DNA of 64,000 nt from Bacillota bacterium (GTDB lineage: Bacteria > Bacillota > Clostridia > Christensenellales > Aristaeellaceae): contig JAEWSC010000035.1 in assembly GCA_023398575.1 (NCBI GenBank), positions 1 through 64,000 of the forward strand, read 5' to 3'. The position numbers and the translations under genes were made by a program. The notes below the pieces were generated by a model. It saw only the letters and a list, made by a program, of their open reading frames with translations. It made no database searches and was not told where the DNA came from. Every line of letters begins with the position of its first letter. The first letter of the stretch is position 1. Below, in pieces: positions 15,951 through 24,095 of the stretch.

Positions 15951-16744
15951 ATGTGGCAAAGGAATGGAAGGTTTATATCAGCATGCTGCGCATGCACTTG
16001 TTGGCCGGCCTGGAGTACAAGGGCTGGTGGCTGATGGTTTTGCATGTGCTATTTGTAGTTATCAGTGACCCTATCGCTACCTTTTTTCTTTTCTCACGCT
16101 TTGGCGCGATCGGCCCTTGGACGCTGGAGCGGATCATGCTGATGTATGCGATTGCAATCACTTCCTTCGGCCTTGCCGAAAGCCTCTGCCGGGGCTTTGA
16201 CTACTTCCCTTGGAAGATGATCCGTTCCGGAGATTTTGACCGGCTGCTTCTTCGCCCACGCACGCTTTTTGTGCAGGCCGCTGCTTCGTATTTCCATATC
16301 CATAGGTTGTCCCGTGTTGTGGCAGGAATTGGGGTAATTCTTTGGTGTTTGAATCGTTTAGGGGTGGTGCTTGACATTGCTAGGGCTGCCATGCTGCTGC
16401 TTGCGCTGCTGGGCGGCACGCTGATGTACTGCGGCGTATTTGTAATGAGTTCGGGCATTGCCTTTTTCACCATCAAAGCGCTGGATTGGATTTATATATT
16501 CACCAACGCCAGCTATCAGATGACAAGATGTCCTGTGGAATACATGCCCCGGACCTTGTACCGCATGTTCACCTTTTTCATGCCGCTGCTCTTAATCAGC
16601 TATTATCCCGCATCCGCTGCTTGCGGATGGGGAGAAAGCATGTGGAAGGGGTTTCTGGCTCTACCGGCCGGCGCAGCTTTCTTGGGAATGTCCCTGCTGG
16701 TATGGCGGTTTGGTGTCAGGCATTATAAGAGTACGGGCAGTTGA
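15947..16744 (+). CDS. ABC-2 type permease (DUF990-like), subunit 2
   Basis: 265-residue membrane protein with six predicted helices; the parallel motif is 'KMIRSGDFDRLLLRPRTLF' (SGDFDRLLLRP). The start ATG overlaps the previous stop (ATGA). A GTG two codons later at 15953 is better spaced from the GGGGGG. The same frame is open back to 15335, but that portion is antiparallel noise over subunit 1. Last gene of the exporter operon. Confidence 0.84.
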   Translation: MNVAKEWKVYISMLRMHLLAGLEYKGWWLMVLHVLFVVISDPIATFFLFSRFGAIGPWTLERIMLMYAIAITSFGLAESLCRGFDYFPWKMIRSGDFDRLLLRPRTLFVQAAASYFHIHRLSRVVAGIGVILWCLNRLGVVLDIARAAMLLLALLGGTLMYCGVFVMSSGIAFFTIKALDWIYIFTNASYQMTRCPVEYMPRTLYRMFTFFMPLLLISYYPASAACGWGESMWKGFLALPAGAAFLGMSLLVWRFGVRHYKSTGS

Positions 16745-16792
16745 AAATTTTGTTGCAGAGCTGAGTAGTACACGAAAGAGGAGACAATATCA

Positions 16793-17641
16793 ATGGAGTT
16801 ATCTCAAATCCGGTGGGAGCCCTTACAAATGGAAAACTATCCAATTGCACAAGAGAGGCTCATGGAGGATGCAGTATCTGGCCCCCGGTTCCTTCGGGTA
16901 CTTGAAAAATGGCCCCATTCGCTAACAGCCTTTTACGTTCAGGATGTATTGATCGCGCTGGCGCAAATCGAGCACTTCATCCCACAAGCCTATCTGGCAG
17001 TATATGTGTATCCCAACTTTCGCAGGCAAGGCATCGGGTCTTTTGTGGCGGCTTATGCTGAGAACCAGCTTCGAGAGTTCGGGGCTCCAACGGTTAGGAC
17101 ATCGGTTCGAAAAAATGAGGGTGCTGCATGGGCATTCGCACAAAGCTTACACTACAGTCCTTATTATACCTCAGCCTGTATGCAGCGCACAGAAAGCCCC
17201 TTCTTGCTGGATGCGCTGCCGGTCAGGCAGTATGCGGACGAGGATTACTTTACCTGTCAAGCCTTATATGCAAAAGCATTTCATGAGATGCGTGTCCGTG
17301 TTGGCAGCTTTCCTGACTCTGTGATCGCTAAGCCCAGTGAAAAGGAAAGAGAACAGTGGAGAAAAGATGCTGCAAACCGTTTCGTGTATTTGAATAATGG
17401 AGAAATGGCCGCCTTTGCGCATATGGATGGCAATGAGCTTAGCAGCGTTGCTGTGGATGTGCGTTTTCAGGGGCAGGGCATCGGCAGAAGGTTTGTTCAG
17501 TATTTATGTAATGAAATCTACCGGCGGGGATTTGATACCATAAGCCTTTGGTGTGTGATTGGAAATGATGCCAGAAAGCTATACGATAGTCTTGGTTTTA
17601 AAGAAATGTTTATTTCGCAATACATGCGAAAGATATTATAA
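16793..17641 (+). CDS. Tandem GNAT acetyltransferase
   Basis: 282 residues with two GNAT domains. Domain 1 (about 1-145) contains 'AVYVYPNFRRQGIGSFVAAY', with the R-x-x-G-I-G acetyl-CoA loop. Domain 2 (about 145-282) contains 'AVDVRFQGQGIGRRFVQYLC', with Q-G-Q-G-I-G, and ends 'LYDSLGFKEMF'. The target is unknown; two-domain GNATs often modify antibiotics or small amines. GAGGAG lies 9 bases before the ATG. It follows the ABC exporter by 48 bases and may be part of the same operon, hinting at a self-protection role. Confidence 0.85.
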   Translation: MELSQIRWEPLQMENYPIAQERLMEDAVSGPRFLRVLEKWPHSLTAFYVQDVLIALAQIEHFIPQAYLAVYVYPNFRRQGIGSFVAAYAENQLREFGAPTVRTSVRKNEGAAWAFAQSLHYSPYYTSACMQRTESPFLLDALPVRQYADEDYFTCQALYAKAFHEMRVRVGSFPDSVIAKPSEKEREQWRKDAANRFVYLNNGEMAAFAHMDGNELSSVAVDVRFQGQGIGRRFVQYLCNEIYRRGFDTISLWCVIGNDARKLYDSLGFKEMFISQYMRKIL

Positions 17642-17664
17642 GAAAAAATCTGGATACGGAAAAG

Positions 17665-17696
17665 AGCCGGCGGGATAATCCCGGCGGCGCCTTTCT
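17665..17696. terminator. Hairpin between convergent genes
   Basis: GCCGGCGGGA-TAA-TCCCGGCGGC, a GC-rich stem-loop followed by a poor T run (CTTTC). It lies between the GNAT gene and the reverse-strand ohrR gene. Confidence 0.45.
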
Positions 17697-17709
17697 GCGG
17701 TGAAATCAG

Positions 17710-18138
17710 CTATTTCTCATTGCCTAGCAGTTTATACAAAATCGAATACAGCGTTTGGGCTTCATCTGCGGAAAGTGGCATGCACTTCATTATTTTGGCC
17801 GGTACGTCTGCTGCTTTTTCTTTCAGCTTTTCACCTTCCGTCGTAATGGTAATAGTCACAGCCCGTTCATCCTCTGCACTTCTCTCCCGGCGCAAAAGCC
17901 CCTTGCTCTCCAACCGTTTCAAGAGGGGAGTCAGCGTACCGGAATCAAGATACAGGTGTTCACCCAGTTCCTTGACGCCAACACTTTTATGCTCCCACAG
18001 CACCATCATGGCAATATACTGCGTATAGGTCAGGTCAATTTCATCCAGAAAGGGCTTATAACTGCTTACGACTTGCTTGGCAGCCGCATAAAGGGGAAAA
18101 CAAAGCTGATTTTTCAATTTTAATGCATCATGATCCAT
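17710..18138 (-). CDS. MarR/OhrR-family redox-sensing repressor
   Basis: 142-residue winged-helix MarR protein. The N-terminal 'LKLKNQLCFPLYAAAKQV' places one cysteine where OhrR has its peroxide-sensing Cys15 (LCFALY in Bacillus). Downstream are YTQYIAMMVLWE, the recognition helix region 'LDSGTLTPLLKRLESKGLL' and the wing RSAEDERAV. OhrR releases DNA when this Cys is oxidised by organic hydroperoxide. It is last in an operon with TSCPD and glutathione peroxidase genes, so it probably represses its own operon through the palindrome at 18930-18941. It contains no other cysteine, as in the one-Cys OhrR class. Confidence 0.86.
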   Translation of the reverse strand: MDHDALKLKNQLCFPLYAAAKQVVSSYKPFLDEIDLTYTQYIAMMVLWEHKSVGVKELGEHLYLDSGTLTPLLKRLESKGLLRRERSAEDERAVTITITTEGEKLKEKAADVPAKIMKCMPLSADEAQTLYSILYKLLGNEK

Positions 18139-18146
18139 ATGCTCAC

Positions 18147-18410
18147 CTAAATCTCATTCTGAGCCACGGCAAATGCATTTTGCACTGACTTTGCCAATTG
18201 GTCCACGCAGGAGGTTGGGCGGCGGCCGCATAAGGTTCCGCTCAACTTTGAACCAATTTGACCTACCGTCGAACCATCCAGCAGCTTTTGAATGGCATTT
18301 AGATTTCCATTACAGCTGCCGGAAAATTCAATATTTCGAACAATATCCTCGTCCAGATCAAAACTGATTTTTGCAGCGCATGTATCTTTTGTCTTGTAGC
18401 TGTGCCGCAT
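18147..18410 (-). CDS. TSCPD-domain protein (TIGR03905-like)
   Basis: 87-residue protein. The name-giving motif region is visible as PTSCVDQLAKSVQNAF, and CNGNLNAI with a conserved GSCNGN sequence sits mid-protein. Related TSCPD segments occur at the C-terminus of some ribonucleotide reductases. Stand-alone versions have no proven function. Start ATG at 18410 with GGGAG 9 bases upstream; the open frame extends into the preceding gene. It begins 5 bases after the gpx stop and ends 9 bases before ohrR, so it is the middle gene of a peroxide-response operon. Confidence 0.75.
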   Translation of the reverse strand: MRHSYKTKDTCAAKISFDLDEDIVRNIEFSGSCNGNLNAIQKLLDGSTVGQIGSKLSGTLCGRRPTSCVDQLAKSVQNAFAVAQNEI

Positions 18411-18414
18411 TCCG

Positions 18415-18894
18415 TTATTCTCCCAACAATTTGACGATGTCTTTTTCAATAGATTCCGGAGTTTTCGTCGGCGCAAAGCGGGCGACTACCTCTCCGCGCT
18501 TATTTACAAGGAATTTCGTGAAATTCCATTTAATCTTTGAGCCGACTAATCCGCCCTTTTTCGCTTTCAGCCAGGTGAAAAACGGGCTTTCATTCTCACC
18601 GTTCACATCAATTTTGTCAAACTGGCGAAAGGTAATGCCAAAGCGTCCGGTGCAGAAGCTGCCAATCTCCTCGTTCGTACCTGGTGCCTGATTGCCAAAC
18701 TGATTGCAAGGAAAATCAAGAATTTCCAAGCCCTTATCCTTGTACTTGTCGTACAGCATCTGCAAACCGCTGTATTGCGGTGTAAAGCCGCAGCCGGTTG
18801 CCGTATTGACAACAAGCAATACCTTGCCGGAGTAGTCGGATAGGTTGACACTGGCACCCTGCAAATCTTTTACCGTGAAATCACTAAGCTTCAT
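18415..18894 (-). CDS. Glutathione peroxidase-family thiol peroxidase (Cys type)
   Basis: 159-residue GPx-fold peroxidase. The active-site segment 'NTATGCGFTPQYSGLQ' has Cys where animal enzymes have selenocysteine. Further hallmarks are LDFPCNQFGNQAPG and the catalytic Trp-Asn pair in KIKWNFTKFLV. In bacteria the second Cys of FPCNQF allows reduction by thioredoxin rather than glutathione. It reduces H2O2 and organic peroxides. Three ATGs occur in a row; the third, at 18894, is best spaced from GGAG, while 18900 is the first. It is first in the gpx-TSCPD-ohrR operon. Confidence 0.92.
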   Translation of the reverse strand: MKLSDFTVKDLQGASVNLSDYSGKVLLVVNTATGCGFTPQYSGLQMLYDKYKDKGLEILDFPCNQFGNQAPGTNEEIGSFCTGRFGITFRQFDKIDVNGENESPFFTWLKAKKGGLVGSKIKWNFTKFLVNKRGEVVARFAPTKTPESIEKDIVKLLGE

Positions 18895-18929
18895 CATCAT
18901 GCTCCATTCAAAACATTTTGTAAAATTGA

Positions 18930-18941
18930 ATTGCGCGCAAT
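18930..18941. promoter_or_regulatory. Perfect 12-bp palindrome, putative OhrR operator
   Basis: ATTGCGCGCAAT lies 3 bases downstream of the -10 of the gpx promoter, covering the expected transcription start. A bound repressor there would block initiation. The natural candidate is the OhrR-like protein encoded by the same operon. Confidence 0.6.
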
Positions 18942-18944
18942 ATA

Positions 18945-18973
18945 TTTATACAGCAGATTGTGGTCGTTGTCAA
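18945..18973 (-). promoter_or_regulatory. Promoter of the gpx-TSCPD-ohrR operon
   Basis: Minus strand perfect TTGACA (complement 18968-18973), 17-base spacer, TATAAA (complement 18945-18950). The transcript would start near 18938. Confidence 0.82.
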
Positions 18974-19098
18974 GTACATTGCAAAGCAATTTATCACGGG
19001 AAAAAGAGGATAGAGGAGTTCAAACCGATATGATTGAGCGGCTGGGCCAATGTGCACCTATATATGGGGCATGTATGGATACACAATCTTGCAGATGA

Positions 19099-19128
19099 TT
19101 GACAATGGCATAAAACTGGTTGTACAAT
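19099..19128 (+). promoter_or_regulatory. Promoter ahead of a 40-codon ORF and glpQ-like gene
   Basis: Perfect TTGACA, 18-base spacer, TACAAT. A transcript from about 19135 would cover the small ORF at 19151-19273 and probably the phosphodiesterase gene at 19347. Confidence 0.68.
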
Positions 19129-19150
19129 GACCCAAGCAGGAAAAGTGGAG

Positions 19151-19273
19151 ATGACCGGCTCAAAAATTGTGGCTGACCAGTGTTTAGAGTCGGCGTTGAC
19201 AATTTCCGGCCGCATTGTAGTTTGCAATATGAGGCGGAACGATTTTTTTATTGGCATTAAGAAGAATGTTTAG
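19151..19273 (+). CDS. Candidate 40-residue small protein
   Basis: ATG at 19151 with AGGAAAAGTGGAG just upstream (AGGA spaced 9 bases). The product starts MTGSKIVADQCLESALTISG and ends FFIGIKKNV; mixed hydrophobic and basic, two cysteines. A near-consensus promoter ends 22 bases before it. I recognise no family. It could be a genuine small protein, a leader for the downstream gene, or chance. Confidence 0.35.
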   Translation: MTGSKIVADQCLESALTISGRIVVCNMRRNDFFIGIKKNV

Positions 19274-19346
19274 ATGAGTACATCCACTGGCGTGTATCTT
19301 CTTGCGGCCTGACAATCTTTCAAGAAATGATGTAAAGGAGAAACTT

Positions 19347-20084
19347 ATGTTACAGGTTATTTATGGCCATCGCGGTGCGTGTGGGTATGCGCCGGAAAAC
19401 ACGTTGGAGGCCTTTGAGCTTGCAGCGAAGCAAGGAGCGGCTGGCGTGGAGCTGGACGTTCACTTAAGCCGGGATGGCCAGGTGGTTGTGGCTCATGACG
19501 AGACGATTAACCGTGTATCTGATGGAACCGGCTATATACGCGACATGACATTAGCAGAACTAAAGAAATATAGATTTAACAGGCCACATCCAGAATATAA
19601 GGATGCGCAAATCCCTACTTTACGAGAAGTGTTCGAGCTTTTGAGGCCTTATGGCGTGCAAGTTAATGCTGAACTAAAAAACAGTCGGATTGACTACCAA
19701 GGCTTGGAGCAAAAGTGCTTGGAAATCGCAGCGTCTTTAAGCATGACAGACAAGGTTCTGTATTCATCCTTTAACCATCACAGCCTATTAAGGGTAAAAG
19801 CGCTTGATCTCAACGCCAAGTGCGGCCTTTTGTATGACTGCACCATGGTGCGGCCATGGGAATATGCAAAATCCTTGGGTATGGACGCATTGCATCCTCA
19901 TTTTTCTGAATTGCAGATCAACGGTGAATGTGCACAAGCCCATGCTTTAGGCATTGAAGTCAATCCCTGGACTGTGAATGAGGAAGAGGATTTGCAAATG
20001 GTAATTGCTGCAGGAGCAAACAGAATCATCACCAATTATCCTGACCGGGCCTTGTGTGTATTAAAGGCAATGCAAAAAGTCTGA
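19347..20084 (+). CDS. Glycerophosphodiester phosphodiesterase
   Basis: 245-residue GDPD of the short, cytosolic UgpQ type. Catalytic motifs are HRGACGYAPENT near residue 7, 'VELDVHLSRDGQVVVAHDET' near residue 35 (metal ligands E and D, catalytic H) and 'VNAELKNS' near residue 108. It hydrolyses glycerophosphodiesters to glycerol-3-phosphate plus the alcohol, recycling phospholipid head groups. No signal peptide. AAAGGAG lies 6 bases before the ATG; 15 more upstream codons are open but unsupported. Confidence 0.92.
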   Translation: MLQVIYGHRGACGYAPENTLEAFELAAKQGAAGVELDVHLSRDGQVVVAHDETINRVSDGTGYIRDMTLAELKKYRFNRPHPEYKDAQIPTLREVFELLRPYGVQVNAELKNSRIDYQGLEQKCLEIAASLSMTDKVLYSSFNHHSLLRVKALDLNAKCGLLYDCTMVRPWEYAKSLGMDALHPHFSELQINGECAQAHALGIEVNPWTVNEEEDLQMVIAAGANRIITNYPDRALCVLKAMQKV

Positions 20085-20198
20085 CATCAATTGCAGTTGC
20101 TTACGATAAAATATTTGCGATTGCTTAGTCGACAAAATCTATAGGATATTAGGTAGCGCGATATGGATATATAATGGAAAGCATGAACAGCAATCAAA

Positions 20199-21569
20199 CT
20201 ATAAAACTGTCCGCTTTTCCCATATGTCTGTTCTGTAACGCCAATAAAAGGCTGCGGAACGCGTAAGCCAGTCAACCATCATGGATACCCAAACACCCAT
20301 GACACCCATATTGAACTGCAGTACCAACAAATAGCTAAAGCCGATGCGGAAAATAAGCATGGACACTCCTGAAACCACCATGGTAAACCGTACATCACCT
20401 GCTGCGCGCAGTGCGTTTGGCAATGCAAATGACGATGGCCACATTAGGGCGCAGACGATGGTATAGACAAACATCAACTGCCATGCAAGTTCTGCTGTTT
20501 CCCTTTTCAAACCATAGCTTTCAATAACACCAGGACAAACAAGCAATATGATGCCAACCAACATGGCCATTGTTATATAAGAAAACCCCATCAGTTTTTT
20601 GACATAGCGCTTGGCCTGCCCATATTCCTTTGCGCCTGCACAGCGGCCAACAACGGTGATCATGGCTAAGCCGGCCGCAGCACCGGGGATCGTTTGAAAG
20701 CCTGCCAGCGTGCCTGCAACCGCGTTGGCAGCAATAGCTACGCTACCAATTGAAGATATCAAACGTTGCAGAAGGATTTTGCCCAACTGAAACATGCTGT
20801 TCTCCAAGCCGTTGGGTATGCCGATGCCAAGTATCCTTTTTATCATTGCGCCATCCCATTCGATTTTGAGCAATGAAGGTACGCGAAGCATTTGATGGGG
20901 ATCTTTGAGCAGCAGCAGCATGATGATAGAACCAATGATCCTGGCTAAAAGTGCCGCTAGTGCAGCGCCTTCAATTCCAAGGCGGAAGCCATAAATAAAT
21001 AACGCGTTTGCAGCTACGTTGATAACATTCATCAGCAGTGTGGTGTTCAGAGAAGCTTTTGAGTTTCCAGCGGCACGAAGCAAAGCAGAGCCGCCATTGA
21101 ACACAGATAAAAAGGGAAAACTCAGCGCGATCATCAAGAAGTAGATTTTGCAGTAGTTCATAATTTCAGGCGAAACATTTGGGAACACCAAATGTAATAT
21201 GTCCTTATAAAAAACGAGTGATATGGCGCTGATCAACAGGGATATCACAAGCATGACATAAATTAGCTGTTTGGCTGCTTTGCCGGCCATGCCCATATCC
21301 CGTTTGCCAAGATATTGAGCTGCCACTACAGCGCCGCCTGTGGCAAGAGCGGCAAAAACATTAATCAACAAAATGTTGATGCTGTCCACCAGAGAAATCG
21401 CAGAAACAGCCGCCTCCCCAACGAAAGCGACCATCTTTGTATTGATAATGCTCATGACAACGATTAGTAGTTGCTCCATGAGCAGCGGCACCATCAACCT
21501 TCGTAAATCCCCATCGGTGAACAAAAGATTCTGATCATTGTTGCTTTGTTTTCGAAATACTCGCTGCAT
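20199..21569 (-). CDS. MATE-family efflux transporter
   Basis: 456-residue membrane protein with twelve predicted helices in two MatE halves; the first begins 'LRRLMVPLLMEQLLIVVMSI', typical of the clade annotated as MATE transporters in gut Clostridia. Only about 15-20 percent alike by eye to the MATE protein at 4806-6185, so they are distinct paralogues. The start is taken at ATG 21569. The open frame continues 23 codons into the end of the PHP gene. The ribosome-binding site is weak (AAAGATAAAG), so translation may be coupled to the PHP gene ending 35 bases upstream. Confidence 0.88.
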   Translation of the reverse strand: MQRVFRKQSNNDQNLLFTDGDLRRLMVPLLMEQLLIVVMSIINTKMVAFVGEAAVSAISLVDSINILLINVFAALATGGAVVAAQYLGKRDMGMAGKAAKQLIYVMLVISLLISAISLVFYKDILHLVFPNVSPEIMNYCKIYFLMIALSFPFLSVFNGGSALLRAAGNSKASLNTTLLMNVINVAANALFIYGFRLGIEGAALAALLARIIGSIIMLLLLKDPHQMLRVPSLLKIEWDGAMIKRILGIGIPNGLENSMFQLGKILLQRLISSIGSVAIAANAVAGTLAGFQTIPGAAAGLAMITVVGRCAGAKEYGQAKRYVKKLMGFSYITMAMLVGIILLVCPGVIESYGLKRETAELAWQLMFVYTIVCALMWPSSFALPNALRAAGDVRFTMVVSGVSMLIFRIGFSYLLVLQFNMGVMGVWVSMMVDWLTRSAAFYWRYRTDIWEKRTVL

Positions 21570-21603
21570 TGCAAATTTCACTTTATCTTTCAAAGTCCAG
21601 CAA

Positions 21604-22524
21604 TCACTTATCAATGAAAATCGGATTTGTCCAGGCATGTCTGCCCAACGAATCTACCACGGCCGCCCGCAAATACCGGTAATAGGCCGGCACCATGAAT
21701 TCGCCCTTTGTTATCAGGCCGCTTTCATTGCGCACCATTTTTGTTGGTGCACCTCCGTAGATAAATAGAATTCGATCACAAGGTGAGCATTCAACAACAG
21801 CTTTTCTGTCATCAATATAAAAGTCGTGTATTTCCGGCCCGCAGGAAGAATAGAATGCACCGCTTTTGAGTGCGTATAAAATATCATTTATATTGTTTTC
21901 GGCGTGAACCATCGTCCATCCCAGGCAATGGTGCTCCATGGAATGGCCGTCATCTACTGCAACGCCGAATATATGCTGACCTTGCATCAACAATTCATCC
22001 CAATAGGCTGCGTTTGTGTCCATATCGTTTTCCAAGGCACAGCCGCTGTTCCATATTTCCATGGCAAAGTTTCCGGAGAGCCTTTCAAACTCCCTGGCTG
22101 GCGTGCCGCTCCACTGCGGGTGACAGTAGAATGAAATGTTGCCATTTTCATGAATCATGTCCAGCAATGGCTGAAAGTCATACTGGTCTTTCACATTGCC
22201 GCCTTCAAACACCTGATCCTGCGAAAAGCCGTTGCCATCTTCCCTTAATGGACCCAGGCAAACAGTATGAAAGCAATGTATGCCAGGGTCATTCATACCA
22301 CGATCCATCTCCATACCTGGTAAGATGGTAATTGCACTGTCACTGGCATAATTGAGGTAGTTATATATTCTGTGGTCAGTGAGTGCCAAAAAATGATAAC
22401 CATGAGCGATGTATTTGTGAATGACTTGTTCTGGTGTACCCAATCCATCAGACCGTGTAGTATGCGTATGAAGATTTCCTTTGAGAAGCGGATGCTGCCG
22501 GGCAAACGCTGCTTGACGATTCAT
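21604..22524 (-). CDS. PHP-domain metal-dependent phosphoesterase
   Basis: 306 residues with the PHP-domain motifs in order: NLHTHTTRSDG near residue 17, ALTDH near residue 47, GMEMDRG near residue 70, 'HCFHTVCLG', CHPQWSG near residue 135, and GVAVDDGHSMEHH near residue 188. This His/Asp set binds two or three metal ions and marks the class of stand-alone PHP phosphoesterases and phospho-ester hydrolases (CehA/PhP-like), including sugar phosphate and nucleotide targets. The substrate is unknown. AAGGAG lies 6 bases before the ATG. Immediately upstream of a MATE gene on the same strand. Confidence 0.82.
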   Translation of the reverse strand: MNRQAAFARQHPLLKGNLHTHTTRSDGLGTPEQVIHKYIAHGYHFLALTDHRIYNYLNYASDSAITILPGMEMDRGMNDPGIHCFHTVCLGPLREDGNGFSQDQVFEGGNVKDQYDFQPLLDMIHENGNISFYCHPQWSGTPAREFERLSGNFAMEIWNSGCALENDMDTNAAYWDELLMQGQHIFGVAVDDGHSMEHHCLGWTMVHAENNINDILYALKSGAFYSSCGPEIHDFYIDDRKAVVECSPCDRILFIYGGAPTKMVRNESGLITKGEFMVPAYYRYLRAAVVDSLGRHAWTNPIFIDK

Positions 22525-22563
22525 GGAATTCTCCTTGTACTTTTACTTGCCGTTGCCACAAGG

Positions 22564-22572
22564 ATTGTATCA
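22564..22572 (-). promoter_or_regulatory. Extended -10 element for the PHP-MATE operon
   Basis: Minus strand TGATACAAT, an extended -10 about 40 bases before the PHP start. No clear -35. Confidence 0.38.
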
Positions 22573-22679
22573 CAATTTACCCTGTGTGCATAGCAATTCC
22601 ACTGTATTTGTGCTACAATTCGATACTGAAAAGAATAAAAAATAATATGTTTCAATTGGGTATATAGAAAGGCTTCTAT

Positions 22680-23837
22680 ATGACAAAAAGTATTGTTGCC
22701 CTGGTGCCATGTGCCGATTATCAAGCAGAAAAAGTGTATGAGGCTGTTCAAACCGGTGTGTCGTTACTGGGCGGTTTAGAAAAGTTTCTATCCAATAAGG
22801 AAAAGATACTGCTCAAGCCAAACATGTTAGGCAGGGCAGAGCCAGAAAAAGCGATGACTACCCACCCCAGCGTTTTTGGTGCGGTTGGACGTCTGCTTCG
22901 AGAAAATGGTTATGGTCATTTGTCTTATGGTGACTCGCCTGGGCCTGGTTCTATCAGCGTTTTAAAGGTTGCAGAAGGTTGCGGAATCGCACCGTCCGCG
23001 CAGGCGCTGAATATACCGCTGGCCGACTTTACACACGGGAAAACGGTGCCTGCACCCAATGGCGTAATATGCAAGCAGTTTACAATCAGTAACGGTGTTC
23101 TTGAAGCAGACGCCATCGTAAACGTATGCAAAATGAAGACCCATGCGTTGGAACGATTGACAGGTGCGGTAAAAAACCTGTATGGCTGTGTTCAGGGGCT
23201 GAACAAAGGCGCAGGGCATGCAAAATATCCTGATGCCATACGATTTGCGCGGATGGTGGCGGATTTAAACGTGCTTTTAAAGCCTAGTCTGCATATTATG
23301 GATGGCATAGTAGCTATGGAGGGCAATGGCCCTGCATCTGGTACGCCAGTGCCAATGAAGGTTTTGTTGTTTTCGGCTGATCCAGTAGCTTTAGACAGCG
23401 TTTTTTGCCATTTGGTGCATGTGCAGCCCGCATTGGTACCAACTAATGTAGCAGGTGAACAGGCCGGTATCGGCGTTTGGCGGGAAGAACAGATTGAGAT
23501 CATTACGCCAGAAGGTGCTATTACTTTTGAACAAGCGGAAAAGAAGTTCGGGAATCCCGACTACGAAGTATACCGCGGCTCGGGTTCCAAGAGCTCTATT
23601 CAACGGCTTACCAGGTTGATCCCTGCTTTGCGCGAAAGGCCGGTTGCTGATGAAAAATTGTGCATCCGGTGTCGTGCGTGCGTTGAAAGCTGCCCGGTTG
23701 AAGGAAAGGCTATCTTTCTTGATCCCAAGCAAGATAAGGTACCCCGATATGATTACAAGAAGTGTATACGCTGCTATTGCTGCCAGGAAATGTGTCCTGC
23801 CAAGGCCATTACCGTATACAAACCACTATCCAGATAG
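22680..23837 (+). CDS. DUF362 protein with C-terminal 2[4Fe-4S] ferredoxin domain
   Basis: 385 residues. The N-terminal 300 are a DUF362 domain: 'KILLKPNMLG', 'HPSVFGAVGRLLRENG', 'VNVCKMKTHALERLTGAVKN' and 'HIMDGIVAMEGNGP' are its conserved blocks. Residues 325-380 carry two clusters, CIRCRACVESCPVEG and CIRCYCCQEMCPAKA. Such DUF362-ferredoxin proteins are common in anaerobes and are thought to be iron-sulfur redox proteins; no reaction is established. Start at 22680 with AGAAAGG upstream. The gene is divergent from the PHP-MATE pair and has its own terminator. Confidence 0.9.
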   Translation: MTKSIVALVPCADYQAEKVYEAVQTGVSLLGGLEKFLSNKEKILLKPNMLGRAEPEKAMTTHPSVFGAVGRLLRENGYGHLSYGDSPGPGSISVLKVAEGCGIAPSAQALNIPLADFTHGKTVPAPNGVICKQFTISNGVLEADAIVNVCKMKTHALERLTGAVKNLYGCVQGLNKGAGHAKYPDAIRFARMVADLNVLLKPSLHIMDGIVAMEGNGPASGTPVPMKVLLFSADPVALDSVFCHLVHVQPALVPTNVAGEQAGIGVWREEQIEIITPEGAITFEQAEKKFGNPDYEVYRGSGSKSSIQRLTRLIPALRERPVADEKLCIRCRACVESCPVEGKAIFLDPKQDKVPRYDYKKCIRCYCCQEMCPAKAITVYKPLSR

Positions 23838-23864
23838 AATCTTTCACTTGAAGTACTAAACCAT

Positions 23865-23905
23865 GCGCTGCCTAAATGAATCATTGGGCAGCGCTTTTCG
23901 TTTTA
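23865..23905 (+). terminator. Intrinsic terminator of the DUF362 gene
   Basis: GCGCTGCC pairs with GGCAGCGC, followed by TTTTCGTTTT. Confidence 0.82.
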
Positions 23906-23996
23906 ATACAGTATAGGGATGAAACGATCATCAAAATGATCACAATGCATGAAAGGCGATAAGTATGGTATAGGCACACATACAAGCTCTTATCAT

Positions 23997-24040
23997 AAAA
24001 ACTAACCGTAATGTCTGAGTTCAGTCATTGCGGTCAGTTT
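23997..24040 (-). terminator. Intrinsic terminator of the liv operon
   Basis: On the minus strand AACTGACCGCAATG pairs imperfectly with CATTACGGTTAGTT, followed by TTTTTAT. It lies 56 bases after the livF stop. Confidence 0.68.
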
Positions 24041-24095
24041 ATATTGGTGACAAATGTTCGTATCGACAATTATCGAGAAGAATCATGCATGATGC

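Noticed and set aside
18415..18900. Selenocysteine form of the glutathione peroxidase
   Set aside because: The active-site codon is Cys (NTATGCGF), with no in-frame TGA.
18994..19257. 87-codon minus-strand frame near the gpx promoter
   Set aside because: Composition is unlike a protein, there is no ribosome-binding site, and it runs opposite to a promoter-led small ORF.
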